DNA from: Neoroseomonas marina
GTDB taxonomy: Bacteria; Pseudomonadota; Alphaproteobacteria; Acetobacterales; Acetobacteraceae
Assembly: GCF_012927745.1 (NCBI RefSeq)
Contig: NZ_JABBKX010000001.1
Location: 186,001 to 250,000 of the forward strand
Direction of reading: 5' to 3'
Length of the DNA stretch: 64,000 nucleotides
Numbering within the stretch: position 1 is the first letter of the stretch; the number at the start of each line of letters is the position of its first letter. The notes below the pieces were generated by a model. That model had not been told where the DNA came from. It did no database searches and worked only from the letters and a program-made list of their open reading frames with translations. This document shows positions 33,524-42,788 of the stretch, piece by piece. A program made the position numbers and the translations under genes.

Positions 33524-35485
33524 ATGCGCAGACTGCTGATCATCGCCGCCCTGGCCCTGCCGCTGCCCGCCGCGGCCCAGCCCTGGGCGCCCGAGGGCGC
33601 CCGCGTCGCCGGCCGCCAGGCCATCGCCGCCGCCGGCGCCGGGCGCTGGGGCGAGGCCGAATCCTATGTCGGCGCGGCGGATCCGCTGGCCGCCAAGATC
33701 GTGCTCTGGATGCGGCTGTCGAACCGTGCCGCGCCGGCCTCGGCCGCGGAGCTCGTATCCTTCCTGGCCGAGAATCCCGACTGGCCCCTGCCCGACACCA
33801 TGGCCCGCCGCGCCGAGGCCGCCCTGACGGTCGAGGGCGACGACGGCCTCGCGCTGCGCCACTTCGCCCGCTACCCCGCGCGCACCCTGCCCGGCACGCT
33901 GCGCCATGCCGAAGCCCTGGACCGCGCCGGCCGCGGCCGGGAAGCACGCGATGTCCTGCACCGCGGCTGGGCGGAGAGCCCCGGAGACGTCATCGCCGAG
34001 GACGCGATTGTCCTGCGGTTCGGCTCGGCCCTGACCGAGGACGACCACTGGCGCCGCTTCGACCGGCTGGCCTTCGCCCGGGATTTCGCCGGCGCGGGCC
34101 GCGCCGCGCAGCGCCTGTCCGGCGCGCGACGCAACGCCGCCGACCTGCGCCTCGCCCTGGCACGGGAGGATGATTCCGCCCTCGCCGTGCGCGCCCCCGA
34201 CATCGGCGTCGCCTATGAGCAGGCCCGCCTGCTGCGCCGCCGCGACCGGGACCAGGAAGCGGCCGCCGTCTGGTCCACCGCCGAACGCCTGCAGGCCGAT
34301 CTGCAGGGCGAGGCCGCCCGCGCGGTCTGGGCGGAGCGCCAGGTGCTGTCGCGGAAGCTGCTGCGCCTGGGCCAGGAACGCGACGCCTATCGCGTCGCCG
34401 CCGCGCACGGCCAGTCGGCGGCCGGCGAGTCGCGCCAGGACGGCGAGTTCCTGGCCGGCTTCATCGCCCTGCGCCGGCTGAACGACCCCGCCCTCGCCGA
34501 ACGGCACTTCGTGGGCGTCGGGCAGGACAGTCGTTCGGTCATCACCCGCGCGCGCAGCGCCTACTGGCAGGGGCGCGCGCTGGCCGCCCGCGGCGACCAG
34601 AACGCCGCGCGCACGCGCTACACCCAGGCCGCCGAGTTGCCGGTCGCCTTCTACGGGCAGCTCGCCGCGCTCGCGATCGGGGAGGACGAGGCGCGGCTGT
34701 CCGCCCGCGTCGCCCGCGCGACCGTCCCCGCCGTGACGACGCCGCGTGCGGCGGACTTCACGGCACGGGAACTGACGCGTGCGGTCCTGACTCTGGCCGA
34801 TCTCGGCGATACGCGTCGCGCGCGCATCTTCCTGCTGCGGCTCGAGGACCTGGCGAATGACGGCACCGACCGGATGCTCACCGCGCGGCTGGCGACGCAT
34901 ATCGGCCGGCCGGACCATGCGGTCTGGATCGCGCGCCGCGCGGGCGCCGATGGCGACATCCTGCTGCCCGAAGGCTGGCCCGCGCCCTACCGCCCACCGG
35001 TCTCGAGCCCCGAGCCCGCCTACATCAACGCCATCACCCGCCAGGAGAGCAACTTCGACACCGAGGCGGTGTCCGGCGCCAATGCGCGCGGGCTGATGCA
35101 GCTGCTGCCTTCGACCGCGACGCTGGTCGCGCGGCGGCTCGGCACGCCCTTCCAGCTCGCGCAACTCACGGCGAGCCCCGAGACCAACATGCGGCTCGGC
35201 GCCGCGTATCTGGACGAGATGCTGGCCCGCTACGACGGGGCGTTGCCGCTGGCCGCCGCCGCCTACAATGCGGGGCCGGGACGCGTCGACCAGTGGCTCG
35301 GCACCTATGGCGACCCGCGCGGCAGCGACGTCGACGTGATCGACTGGATCGAGCAGATCCCCTTCTCCGAGACGCGCAACTACGTCCAGCGCGTGATCGA
35401 GAACGTCATCGTCTACCGGGCGCAGGATCCCTCGGCCGCGGGGCGCGCGCATCCGCTCGCGCAATACCTGCGGCGTGGTCCGTGA
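33524..35485 (+). CDS. slt: soluble lytic murein transglycosylase
   Basis: This periplasmic enzyme cleaves the MurNAc-GlcNAc bond with formation of 1,6-anhydro-MurNAc. The 653 residues have a signal peptide (MRRLLIIAALALPLPAAAQ) and a long alpha-superhelical U/L-domain with TPR-like repeats (about 25-470). The C-terminal SLT domain shows AITRQESNFDTEAVSGANARGLMQLLPSTA, with the catalytic Glu508, then NMRLGAAYL and AAAYNAGPGRV. It ends overlapping the GTG of the next hydrolase. Its product is the substrate of AnmK, encoded at 14576-15673. Confidence 0.94.
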   Translation: MRRLLIIAALALPLPAAAQPWAPEGARVAGRQAIAAAGAGRWGEAESYVGAADPLAAKIVLWMRLSNRAAPASAAELVSFLAENPDWPLPDTMARRAEAALTVEGDDGLALRHFARYPARTLPGTLRHAEALDRAGRGREARDVLHRGWAESPGDVIAEDAIVLRFGSALTEDDHWRRFDRLAFARDFAGAGRAAQRLSGARRNAADLRLALAREDDSALAVRAPDIGVAYEQARLLRRRDRDQEAAAVWSTAERLQADLQGEAARAVWAERQVLSRKLLRLGQERDAYRVAAAHGQSAAGESRQDGEFLAGFIALRRLNDPALAERHFVGVGQDSRSVITRARSAYWQGRALAARGDQNAARTRYTQAAELPVAFYGQLAALAIGEDEARLSARVARATVPAVTTPRAADFTARELTRAVLTLADLGDTRRARIFLLRLEDLANDGTDRMLTARLATHIGRPDHAVWIARRAGADGDILLPEGWPAPYRPPVSSPEPAYINAITRQESNFDTEAVSGANARGLMQLLPSTATLVARRLGTPFQLAQLTASPETNMRLGAAYLDEMLARYDGALPLAAAAYNAGPGRVDQWLGTYGDPRGSDVDVIDWIEQIPFSETRNYVQRVIENVIVYRAQDPSAAGRAHPLAQYLRRGP

Positions 35486-36333
35486 CGCCGCGGCGCGTCA
35501 GCGTCCCGGCACGCGACGGGCTGATCCTCTCGGCGCTGGACTGGCCAGGGGCGCCCGGCCGCGCGCCGGTGCTGATGCTGCCCGGGATCTGCCGCAACGC
35601 CCTCGATGCGAGCGGTCTCGCGGCGCGGCTGGCCGGCCCCCGCCGCCTGGTCGCCTTCGACTACGCCGGCCATGGCGAGAGCGAGCGGCCGGCCGATCCG
35701 CGCCGCTACCAGCCGGAACTGCTGATCCGCGACATCATCGACATGATGGCGGCGATGCATCTTCACGGCGTCGCGCTGGTCGGGACCTCCTTCGGCGGGC
35801 TGGCCGCGATGGCGATCGCGGCGCTGCGGCCGGCCGCGCTCCGCGCCGTGGCTCTGAACGACATCGGGCCGCACATCGAGCATGTCGGGCGCGAGCGCGT
35901 CGTCGAATTCATCGGCCGCGACCATCGCTTTCCCTCCTTCGACGCTGCGCTCGCCTGGTATCGCGAACACCACCCTCCGATGCCGCTGCTCGACGAGGAA
36001 GGCTGGCGCCGCTTCGCCCGGCGCACCTACCGCGAGGGCCCGGACGGCATCTGGCATCCGCGTTGGGACATCCGCATCGCGCAGCAGGCGATCGGCGCCG
36101 CGGCGGGTCCGCCGCCGGACCTCTGGCCCTTCTTCCGCGGCCTCGGCCGGCTGCCGCTGATGCTGGTCTGGGGCCAGGCGAGCACGCTGCTCTCCGCCGA
36201 CACGGTCGCCGGCATGCAGGCGATCCGTCCCGACATGCAGGTCCTGGCGCTGCCCGGCACCGGACACGCGCCGACGCTCGACGAGACCCCGGCGGCCGCG
36301 GCGATCGACGCCTTCCTCGAGGCCGTGCCATGA
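35482..36333 (+). CDS. alpha/beta hydrolase
   Basis: The 283-residue hydrolase has the classical fold: PVLMLPGICRNALD (oxyanion), FDYAGHGES, nucleophile elbow LVGTSFGGLAA with Ser103, ALNDIGPHIE, a cap region and GTGHAPTLDE with the catalytic His near the end. The start is GTG 35482, overlapping the transglycosylase stop; the frame running back to 35293 belongs to that gene's shadow. It in turn overlaps pgpA by 4 bases. Related proteins hydrolyse esters or C-C bonds, and no substrate can be named. Confidence 0.88.
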   Translation: MTPRRVSVPARDGLILSALDWPGAPGRAPVLMLPGICRNALDASGLAARLAGPRRLVAFDYAGHGESERPADPRRYQPELLIRDIIDMMAAMHLHGVALVGTSFGGLAAMAIAALRPAALRAVALNDIGPHIEHVGRERVVEFIGRDHRFPSFDAALAWYREHHPPMPLLDEEGWRRFARRTYREGPDGIWHPRWDIRIAQQAIGAAAGPPPDLWPFFRGLGRLPLMLVWGQASTLLSADTVAGMQAIRPDMQVLALPGTGHAPTLDETPAAAAIDAFLEAVP

Positions 36334-36779
36334 GCCCTTCCCTGGCCATCGCGACGCTGGGCGGCATCGGGCGCCTGAAGCCGGCGCCGGGGACGTGGGG
36401 CTCGGCCGCCGTGCTGCCGGCGGCGTTGCTGGGGCCGGCTTGGGCGCTCGGCCTCGCCATCGCGGTCGCCGTCATCGGCTGGCTGGCGCTGCGCGACTTG
36501 TTCGCCGACGACCCGGACCAGGATCCCGGCTGGGTCGTGGTGGACGAGGCGGCCGGAATGCTGCTGGCCCTCGCCGCGCTGCCGGCGTCGGCGGGATGGG
36601 TCGGCGTCGGCCTCGCCTTCCTGCTGTTCCGCGCCTTCGACATCCTCAAGCCCTGGCCGGTCTCCTGGGCGGACAATCTCGGCGGGCCGGTCGGCGTGAT
36701 GCTGGACGACATCCTCGCCGGTGCGATCGCCGGCGCCTTGCTGATCCTGCTGGGCGCCTTCGCGCCGGGAGTTCTTTGA
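36330..36779 (+). CDS. pgpA: phosphatidylglycerophosphatase A
   Basis: PgpA dephosphorylates phosphatidylglycerol phosphate in the inner membrane. The 149-residue protein has GRLKPAPGTWGSAAVLP near the N-terminus, WVVVDEAAGMLLAL (catalytic acids), RAFDILKPWPVSWADNLGGPVGVMLDDILAGAIAG, and about four membrane segments. All are family signatures. It overlaps the upstream hydrolase (ATGA) and is followed after 2 bases by pncC, forming a four-gene operon slt-hydrolase-pgpA-pncC. Confidence 0.95.
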   Translation: MSPSLAIATLGGIGRLKPAPGTWGSAAVLPAALLGPAWALGLAIAVAVIGWLALRDLFADDPDQDPGWVVVDEAAGMLLALAALPASAGWVGVGLAFLLFRAFDILKPWPVSWADNLGGPVGVMLDDILAGAIAGALLILLGAFAPGVL

Positions 36780-36781
36780 CC

Positions 36782-37264
36782 ATGCTGCCGGACGCAACCC
36801 TCGACCAGGCGCGCGCGCTGCTCGCGGCGCTGGACGCGCGGGGCGAAACCCTCGCCACCGCGGAATCCTGCACCGGCGGCCTGATCGCCGCCGCGCTGAC
36901 GGCGATCGCGGGGTCCTCGAGCGTCGTGATGGCGGGATTCGTCACCTATTCCAACGCGGCGAAGATGCGCATGGTCGGCGTGGCAGAAGCCTCGCTCGCG
37001 GCGCATGGCGCGGTCAGCGAGCCGGTGGCGCGCGAGATGGCCGAAGGCGCGCTGCGCGAAGCGGGCGTCGACGTCGCGCTGTCCTGCACCGGCATTGCGG
37101 GACCCGGCGGGGCGACGCCGGGCAAGCCCGTCGGACTGGTCTTCATCGGCTGCGCGCGGCGCGGTGCGGCGACGATCGTCGAGCGCCACGTCTTCCCCGG
37201 CGACCGCAGCGCGGTGCGCGCGGCGACGGTCGCGGCGGCGCTGCGCATGGCGATGCCGGGATGA
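36782..37264 (+). CDS. pncC: nicotinamide-nucleotide amidohydrolase (CinA C-terminal domain)
   Basis: This enzyme deamidates NMN to NaMN for NAD recycling. The 160-residue protein has ATAESCTGGLIAAALTAIAGSSSVVMAGFVTYSNAAK and SCTGIAGPGGATPGKPVGLV, the complete CinA-C signature, without the N-terminal molybdopterin-like domain of full-length CinA. It starts 2 bases after pgpA, a common pairing in alphaproteobacteria. After its stop a TTGACA (37277-37282) may belong to the promoter of the next gene, though its -10 is poor. Confidence 0.94.
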   Translation: MLPDATLDQARALLAALDARGETLATAESCTGGLIAAALTAIAGSSSVVMAGFVTYSNAAKMRMVGVAEASLAAHGAVSEPVAREMAEGALREAGVDVALSCTGIAGPGGATPGKPVGLVFIGCARRGAATIVERHVFPGDRSAVRAATVAAALRMAMPG

Positions 37265-37362
37265 CCGCGCCCTGATTTGACAGTGCGCTTCCGACCGGGC
37301 TCCCTGCCCGCATGAACGCCGTGTCATGCGGCGCAAGCAAACGGACCGGAAGGAAACGTCCC

Positions 37363-38343
37363 ATGGATCGTCGCAGCCTGCTGCGCGCACTCGGCGCTGC
37401 GCCGCTCATGCCTGCCCTGCCTGCCGTCGCGCAGGGCACGCCGGGCTGGAAGCCCGACCGGCCGGTGCGCTTCGTCGTCGGCTTCGCCGCGGGCGGCAGC
37501 ACGGACACGACGGCACGGCTGGTGGCGAACGCGATCGGCGGGACGCTCGGCCAGCCCGTGGTGGTGGAGAACCGCGTGGGCGGCGCGGGCAACATCGGGT
37601 CCGAGCACGTCGCGCGCAGCGCGCCGGACGGGCTCACCTATGTCGTCGCCTCCGTCGGCACGCATGCCACCAACCAGTTCCTCTACAAGAGCCTGCCCTT
37701 CCACGTCGCCAACGACTTCACGCCGGTGTCGCTGGTGCTCGTCAGCGGCGCGGTGGCGGTGGTGCATCCCTCGCTCGCGGTGCGCAGCGTGGCCGAGCTC
37801 GTCGCCTATGCGCGCGCCAATCCGGGCAAGATCAACATCGGCACCAGCGGCGTGGGCAGCACGCAGCATTTCGCCGCGGCGCTGTTCGAACAGCGCGCCG
37901 GCGTGCAGTTCACCCACATCCCGTATCGCGGCGGCGCGCCGGCCATGTCGGACCTCGTCGCCGGCCGGCTCGACCTCGTCTTCTCGCCCCTCGCCGAAAC
38001 CATGTCCTTCATCCAGAGCGGCCAGGTGCGTCCCCTCGGCATCAGCCGGACGGAACGGATGCCCGCGCTGCCCGACATCCCGCCGATCGCCGACACCGTG
38101 CCGGGCTACGCCTTCAATTCCTGGATCGGCATCTTCGGCCCGGCGCGGCTGCCCGCGAACATCGTGCAGACGATGTCGCAGGCGATCACCGCCGGCGTCC
38201 GCTCGCCCGAGGTGAACCAGCGCATGACGAGCCTCGGCTACCTGCCGGTCGGCGGCGGGCCGGAGGCGATGGCCGACCTGCAGCGTCGCGACCTGGTCCT
38301 GATGGAGGAACTCGTTCGCCTGACCGGCGCCAGCGCCGATTGA
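37363..38343 (+). CDS. second TctC/Bug-family substrate-binding protein
   Basis: The 326-residue periplasmic binding protein has the signal MDRRSLLRALGAAPLMPALPAVAQ, with a twin-arginine-like start. The mature part has W-KPDRPVRFVVGFAAGGSTDTTARL, VENRVGGAGNIGSEHVARSAPDG and FTHIPYRGGAPAMSDLVAGRLDL, the complete Bug signature. GGAAGGAAACG precedes ATG 37363; the earlier ATG at 37312 is not supported. No transporter membrane genes accompany it. It differs clearly from the copy at 11504-12463, so ligand specificity probably differs. Such orphans are numerous in Roseomonas-like genomes. Confidence 0.92.
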   Translation: MDRRSLLRALGAAPLMPALPAVAQGTPGWKPDRPVRFVVGFAAGGSTDTTARLVANAIGGTLGQPVVVENRVGGAGNIGSEHVARSAPDGLTYVVASVGTHATNQFLYKSLPFHVANDFTPVSLVLVSGAVAVVHPSLAVRSVAELVAYARANPGKINIGTSGVGSTQHFAAALFEQRAGVQFTHIPYRGGAPAMSDLVAGRLDLVFSPLAETMSFIQSGQVRPLGISRTERMPALPDIPPIADTVPGYAFNSWIGIFGPARLPANIVQTMSQAITAGVRSPEVNQRMTSLGYLPVGGGPEAMADLQRRDLVLMEELVRLTGASAD

Positions 38344-38444
38344 AGCGCCGCGCGCGCGGCGCGCAGGCAACACTCGCCGCGCACGTGCCGCGGGAATCGC
38401 AACGCCCGTTGCTCCCGTCCCGCCGGAGGGAGCAAGGTTCACGT

Positions 38445-39080
38445 ATGGTTGATGTTCCCAGCCTGGCGCGACTGCGGCGCCGCGCGCTGCTTGCGGGCCT
38501 CGGCGCCGTCATCGGCGGCGGGGCGGCGTGCGCCGATGTCGTGCCGTCCGTGGAGACGCCGCCGGCGGGCGTGCCCGACCCGGCATCCCCCGCCCCGCAG
38601 CCTGAACCGCAGGTCCAGGCGCCGCCCGAGCGCGAGCGCTGGATCTGGGTGCAGAACAATGCCGGCGAGGAAGTCGCCGTGGCCTATCGCGCCGGCCAGA
38701 ACTACAACGTCGCCGCGCTGGTGCGCCTGCAACGCCTGTTCCGGGACCTGCGCGCCGAGACCGCCGGACCCATCCCGCCGCTGCTCGTCGACATGCTGTC
38801 CCTGCTGCAGGAACGCTTCGGCTACACGCGGCCGCTCAAGCTGATCTCGGGCTACCGCACGCCGGCGACCAACGCGATGCTGCCCTTCGCGGCGCCGAAC
38901 TCGCTGCATATGCGCGGCATGGCCGCCGACATCATCGTGCCGGGCTTCTCGCAGACCGACGTGGTGAACCAGGCGATGGCCCTGTCCAACATGCTCGGCT
39001 TCATGGGGATCGGCTGGTACGGATCCTTCACCCATGTGGACATCGGGCCCAAGGCGAACTGGGCCCGCATGATCAACTAG
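38445..39080 (+). CDS. DUF882 / M15-like murein endopeptidase, exported
   Basis: The 211-residue protein starts with RRRALLAGLGAVIGGGAACA, a Tat-like signal, then a Pro-rich linker (about 33-60). The catalytic part contains LKLISGYRTPATNAML, NSLHMRGMAADIIVPGF (His and Asp zinc ligands) and FTHVDIGP (third His), the arrangement of YcbK/MepK-type zinc peptidases that cut peptide cross-links in peptidoglycan. GGAGGGAGC lies 12-19 bases before the ATG. It is 5 bases upstream of the DUF2252 gene. Role in cell-wall remodelling is likely; exact bond is not readable. Confidence 0.88.
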   Translation: MVDVPSLARLRRRALLAGLGAVIGGGAACADVVPSVETPPAGVPDPASPAPQPEPQVQAPPERERWIWVQNNAGEEVAVAYRAGQNYNVAALVRLQRLFRDLRAETAGPIPPLLVDMLSLLQERFGYTRPLKLISGYRTPATNAMLPFAAPNSLHMRGMAADIIVPGFSQTDVVNQAMALSNMLGFMGIGWYGSFTHVDIGPKANWARMIN

Positions 39081-39085
39081 CGCCC

Positions 39086-40219
39086 ATGCCGCGCGACGTG
39101 CCGGAGATCGTCGCCTCGACGGAACGCTTCGAGCGCTGGCTCCGCGCCCGGCTCGGGCGGTTGGCGGACGAGGAGGACCTCGTCGTCAAGCACCGCCGCA
39201 TGGCGGACAATCCCTTCGCATTCCTGCGCGCGACCTATTGGCGCTGGTGCGAGACCGTCCCTGATCTCTCGGGCGCGCCGCGGACCCTCGCGGTCGGCGA
39301 CGTGCATGTCGAGAACTTCGGCACCTGGCGCGACGTGGAAGGGCGCCTGGTCTTCGGCGTGAACGACTTCGACGAGGCGGCCGAGATGCCCTGGCCGCAC
39401 GACCTGCTGCGGCTTGCGACCAGCGCGCTGCTCGGGGCGGAGTTCGCGGGCGTGGCGCTCCCTGCCGCGCCGCTCGCCGCCACGCTGCGCGAAGCCTATG
39501 CGCAGGGCATCGCCGCGCCCTGCCCCATCATCCTGGACGCCGCGCCCGTCCTGCGCCGGCGGCTCGAGGTCGTGAGCGAAGCCGCGCGCGCGGCCTTCTG
39601 GGCAAAGGAGAATGCCCTCGCGGCGAAACCCCAGCGCGTGGAGGTGCCGCCGGCCTTCGCCGCCGCGCTCGGCGCCGCCTTCCCGCCGGGAGCGACGATC
39701 ACGGCCCTCTATCGCCGCCAGGCGGGGCTCGGCGCGCGTGGCCGGCCGCGCTTCGCGGCCATCGCGTCCTTCCAGGGCGGATCGGCGGTGCGGGAGGCGA
39801 AGGCCATGCTGCCCTCCGCCTGGACGCTGCTCCCCGGCCAGGGGCCCGAGCGCAACCGAACCGCGGCGGCGGCATCGGGGCGCTACCGCTCGCCCGATCC
39901 GTGGCTGGTGGTCGCGGACGGCATCGCGCGGCGGAGGCTCTCGCCCAACAACCGCAAGATCGAGTTTCCGGCGGACGAGGGGACGGCCACCACGCCCCTG
40001 CCACTGCGCCCGCGCGTGCTGCGGGCGATGGCGCGCGACCTCGGCGCCATCCACGCGGCGACGGACGAGGCGCAGGCGGCAATCATGGCCGCCCTCGAGG
40101 ACGGGCCGCACGATGCGGCATGGCTCGCGCGGGAAGCCGAGGCCATGGCGCAGCGCGTGCGGAAGGACCAGAGGGCCTTCCGCCGCCATTGGCGGGCAGC
40201 GCAACGCGAGAACGGCTGA
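39086..40219 (+). CDS. DUF2252 family protein (kinase-like fold)
   Basis: A 377-residue protein of the uncharacterised DUF2252 family. Recognisable motifs are KHRRMADNPFAFLRATYWRW, VGDVHVENFGTWRD and FGVNDFDEA, which resemble the catalytic (HxDxxxxN) and metal (D-F-D) loops of aminoglycoside-phosphotransferase-like kinases. KIEFPADE and several Arg/Lys follow. Whether it phosphorylates something is unknown. It directly follows the peptidase gene. The 157 bases after it (40220-40376) hold only GC-rich inverted repeats (for example GAAGGCGGCGCCTTC) before the convergent aldolase stop. Confidence 0.8.
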   Translation: MPRDVPEIVASTERFERWLRARLGRLADEEDLVVKHRRMADNPFAFLRATYWRWCETVPDLSGAPRTLAVGDVHVENFGTWRDVEGRLVFGVNDFDEAAEMPWPHDLLRLATSALLGAEFAGVALPAAPLAATLREAYAQGIAAPCPIILDAAPVLRRRLEVVSEAARAAFWAKENALAAKPQRVEVPPAFAAALGAAFPPGATITALYRRQAGLGARGRPRFAAIASFQGGSAVREAKAMLPSAWTLLPGQGPERNRTAAAASGRYRSPDPWLVVADGIARRRLSPNNRKIEFPADEGTATTPLPLRPRVLRAMARDLGAIHAATDEAQAAIMAALEDGPHDAAWLAREAEAMAQRVRKDQRAFRRHWRAAQRENG

Positions 40220-40376
40220 ACCTTCGCCGCCGGGCGAAGGCCGATGCCATCATCGGCCCGCCTTCCTCACCCGACCGGAAGAACGCCGCGCCGCGGCCAG
40301 CTGCATGTGCCGCAGGCACGGATGCGCGGCGTCCGGCGTCCGAGGCGCACGAAGGCGGCGCCTTCGTGCGCCAGCA

Positions 40377-41441
40377 TCACCCGGCGAGCGCCGCGCGGAT
40401 CTCGGTCACCGCCTCGTCGATCATCGGCGCCGTCACGTCGAGATGCGTGCAGGCGCGCACACGGCCGCCGAGGCCCGAGACCGCGATGCCGCGCATCTGC
40501 AGCTTCGCCTGCAGCTGCTCGACGGTCATGCCCGCGCCCTTGATGTCGAAGAAGACCAGGTTGGTGTCCGGCTCCTCGACCACCACGCCCGGGATCTGGC
40601 GCAGGCCACGGGCGAGCGCCTTGGCGTTCGCATGGTCCTCGGCCAGCCGGTCGATGTTGTTCTCGAGCGCATAGATGCAGGCGGCCGCGCAGACGCCGGC
40701 CTGGCGCATCGACCCGCCCAGGCGCTGCTTCCAGCGCCAGGCGCGGCCGATGAACTCCTCGGACCCGCACAGCACCGCGCCGAGCGGCGCGCCGAGGCCC
40801 TTGGTGAAGTCGAGCCAGACGGAATCGTAGGACGCGACCATGTCCTTGGCCGAGATCCCGGCCCCGACGCAGGCGTTCATCAGCCGCGCGCCGTCCATGT
40901 GGGTCGACCAGCCCTGTTCGTGCGCGACGGCGGCGACCGCGTTGAGCTGCGCGAGCGGCCAGATCGCGCCGCCGCCGATGTTCGCCGTCTGCTCGACCTC
41001 GAGCAGCCGCTGCGGCGGGGCGTAGCGCGTCCTGGGCCGGATCGCGGCGCGCACGTCGTCCGCGGTGAACATCCCGCGCGGACCCTTCATCGGCATAATT
41101 TGCACGCCGGTCAGCGCGGCATGGGTGCCGCCCTCGGAATGCAGGATGTGCGAGGTCTCGTGCGCGATGACTTCGTCGCCCTTCGAGCAATGGGTCAGGA
41201 TCGCGATCACGTTGCACATGGTGCCCGACGGCAGGTAGACGGCCGCCTCCTTGCCCATGAGCGCAGCCATGCGGTCGCACAGCTCGTGCACGGTCGGGTC
41301 GTCGCCATGCTGCTCGTCGCCGACCTCGGCGCGCATCATCGCTTCCTTCATCGCGGGCGTCGGGCGCGTCTGCGTGTCGGAATAGAGGTTGATGCGCACG
41401 GGCGGGGCGCCGGCGGGCGGGCGGTTCGGGGCGTGGACCAT
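40377..41441 (-). CDS. ltaE: low-specificity L-threonine aldolase
   Basis: This PLP enzyme splits threonine or allo-threonine to glycine and acetaldehyde. The 354-residue sequence has NLYSDTQTRPTPAM at the start, GDDPTVHELCDRMAALMGKEAAVYLPSGTM, HETSHIL, HMDGARLMNA and the Schiff-base Lys214 in LDFTKGLGAPLG. The ATG at 41439-41441 is taken from family length; the frame to 42410 is a shadow of the next, oppositely oriented gene. It can also act in glycine supply or degrade beta-hydroxy amino acids. Confidence 0.93.
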   Translation of the reverse strand: MVHAPNRPPAGAPPVRINLYSDTQTRPTPAMKEAMMRAEVGDEQHGDDPTVHELCDRMAALMGKEAAVYLPSGTMCNVIAILTHCSKGDEVIAHETSHILHSEGGTHAALTGVQIMPMKGPRGMFTADDVRAAIRPRTRYAPPQRLLEVEQTANIGGGAIWPLAQLNAVAAVAHEQGWSTHMDGARLMNACVGAGISAKDMVASYDSVWLDFTKGLGAPLGAVLCGSEEFIGRAWRWKQRLGGSMRQAGVCAAACIYALENNIDRLAEDHANAKALARGLRQIPGVVVEEPDTNLVFFDIKGAGMTVEQLQAKLQMRGIAVSGLGGRVRACTHLDVTAPMIDEAVTEIRAALAG

Positions 41442-41516
41442 GATCAAACCTGTGTTGTGACCGGTTGCGGGAAGCATGCCCCCGGCGCCACGATCCGGCC
41501 AGAGGGGGAGGACGCC

Positions 41517-42062
41517 ATGGTCCAGATCCGCAAGCTCGCCCTGCTGCGCGAGCAGGCCTTTGCCGAGATGGGACACACCGCCGACCGGCCGGTCGTGCGC
41601 GCGGTCGCGCTGATCGCGATCGTCAATCCCTGCGTGGGGCGCTTCGTACGGGACCTCACCGACCTGATCGAGGCTGGCGCGGCGCTGTCCGAGCGCGTCG
41701 GCCCGGACCTCGTGAGGATGCTCGACGGTCCCGCCGTCGCCTACGGCAAGGGGGCGATCGTCGGGAGTTCCGGGGAACTCGAGCACGGGCATGCCGTGCT
41801 CCATCCGAAGCTGGGCAAGCCGCTGCGCGCGGCGATCGGCGGGGGCGCGGCGCTGATGCCCTCGGCCGTGAAGATCGGGCCGCCGGGCAGCGCGCTCGAC
41901 CTGCCGCTCGGGCACAAGGACGACGCCTGGTCGCGAGGACATTTCGACGCCGTCACCGTCTCGCTGGGCGACGGCCCGCGGCCGGACGAGATCCTGGTCG
42001 CCATCGCCCTGGCCGACGGCGGAAGACTGCTGCACCGCATCGGGGAAGGCGCGCCGCGCTGA
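41517..42062 (+). CDS. DUF1185 'amino acid synthesis' family protein
   Basis: This 181-residue protein matches the family annotated as amino acid synthesis protein: RAVALIAIVNPCVGRFVRDLTDLIEAG, AYGKGAIVGSSGELEHGHAVLHPKLGKPLRAAIGGGAALMPSAVKIG and LGHKDDAWSRGHFDAVTVSLGDGPRPDEILVAIALADGGR. Homologues lie near tripartite-transporter or amidase genes; the actual reaction is not established. GGGGGAGGAC before ATG 41517 is a good RBS. It is divergent from ltaE, leaving a 75-base shared promoter region. Confidence 0.85.
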   Translation: MVQIRKLALLREQAFAEMGHTADRPVVRAVALIAIVNPCVGRFVRDLTDLIEAGAALSERVGPDLVRMLDGPAVAYGKGAIVGSSGELEHGHAVLHPKLGKPLRAAIGGGAALMPSAVKIGPPGSALDLPLGHKDDAWSRGHFDAVTVSLGDGPRPDEILVAIALADGGRLLHRIGEGAPR

Positions 42063-42123
42063 CCCCTTCCGCGAATCGCGCGGCCCCGGCAGATGAGCAC
42101 CCCGTAACGAAAGGGGGCGTGCC

Positions 42124-42684
42124 ATGGCCGGGGGCGCACATGTCGACCACAACTCCAACAAGGGCGTCGCGCTGCTGATCGCGGTGCTGGCGCTGTTCCT
42201 CGCGCTGGCCGAAACCGGCGCGAAGAGCCAGCAGACCGAGGCGATCAGCCGCAACATCGAGGCGGCGAACCTCTGGGCCTTCTTCCAGGCCCGCACCATC
42301 CGCCAGACCAATGTCCGCACGGCGGCCGAGCAGGCGGAGATCGCGCGCCTCGCCCTGCCCGAGGCCGCGCATCCGCATGTGGCGCGCCAGCAGGAAGCCT
42401 GGCGGGCCACCGCCGCGCGCTGGGAAAGCGAGCCCGAGACCGGCGAGGGCCGCCGCGAACTCGCCGCCCGCGCCCGCGCGGCGGAGGAGAAGCGCGACCG
42501 GTCGCTCGCCGCCTACCACCAGTACGAGATCGGCTCGGCCGCCTTCCAGGTCGGCATCGTGCTGGCCTCGGCGAGCGTCATCACCGGGGTCGGGCTGCTG
42601 GCGGTCGCCGGCGGGCTGCTCGGGGCGATCGGCGTCGGCTTCGCGGCGCTGGGATTCTTCGCGCCGACGCTGGTGCATCTCTAG
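42124..42684 (+). CDS. DUF4337 membrane protein
   Basis: A 186-residue inner-membrane protein. Helix 1 (about 15-32, VALLIAVLALFLALAETG) is followed by KSQQTEAISRNIEAANLWAFFQARTIRQTN, the DUF4337 signature. A charged coiled-coil-like loop (about 70-130) leads to two C-terminal helices (about 136-158 and 160-184). Function is unknown; members occur in many alphaproteobacteria. AAAGGGGG 5 bases before the ATG acts as RBS. It lies 62 bases after the DUF1185 gene. Confidence 0.85.
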   Translation: MAGGAHVDHNSNKGVALLIAVLALFLALAETGAKSQQTEAISRNIEAANLWAFFQARTIRQTNVRTAAEQAEIARLALPEAAHPHVARQQEAWRATAARWESEPETGEGRRELAARARAAEEKRDRSLAAYHQYEIGSAAFQVGIVLASASVITGVGLLAVAGGLLGAIGVGFAALGFFAPTLVHL

Positions 42685-42788
42685 GCCGATGTGATGGGCG
42701 TCACGGGCAGAACCGCCCGGGCGCCGGGGGCGCTTCCGGGTCATGGCGTGGCTGGACTAGGGTCCGCCCGGTTCGGGAGGACAGCCCC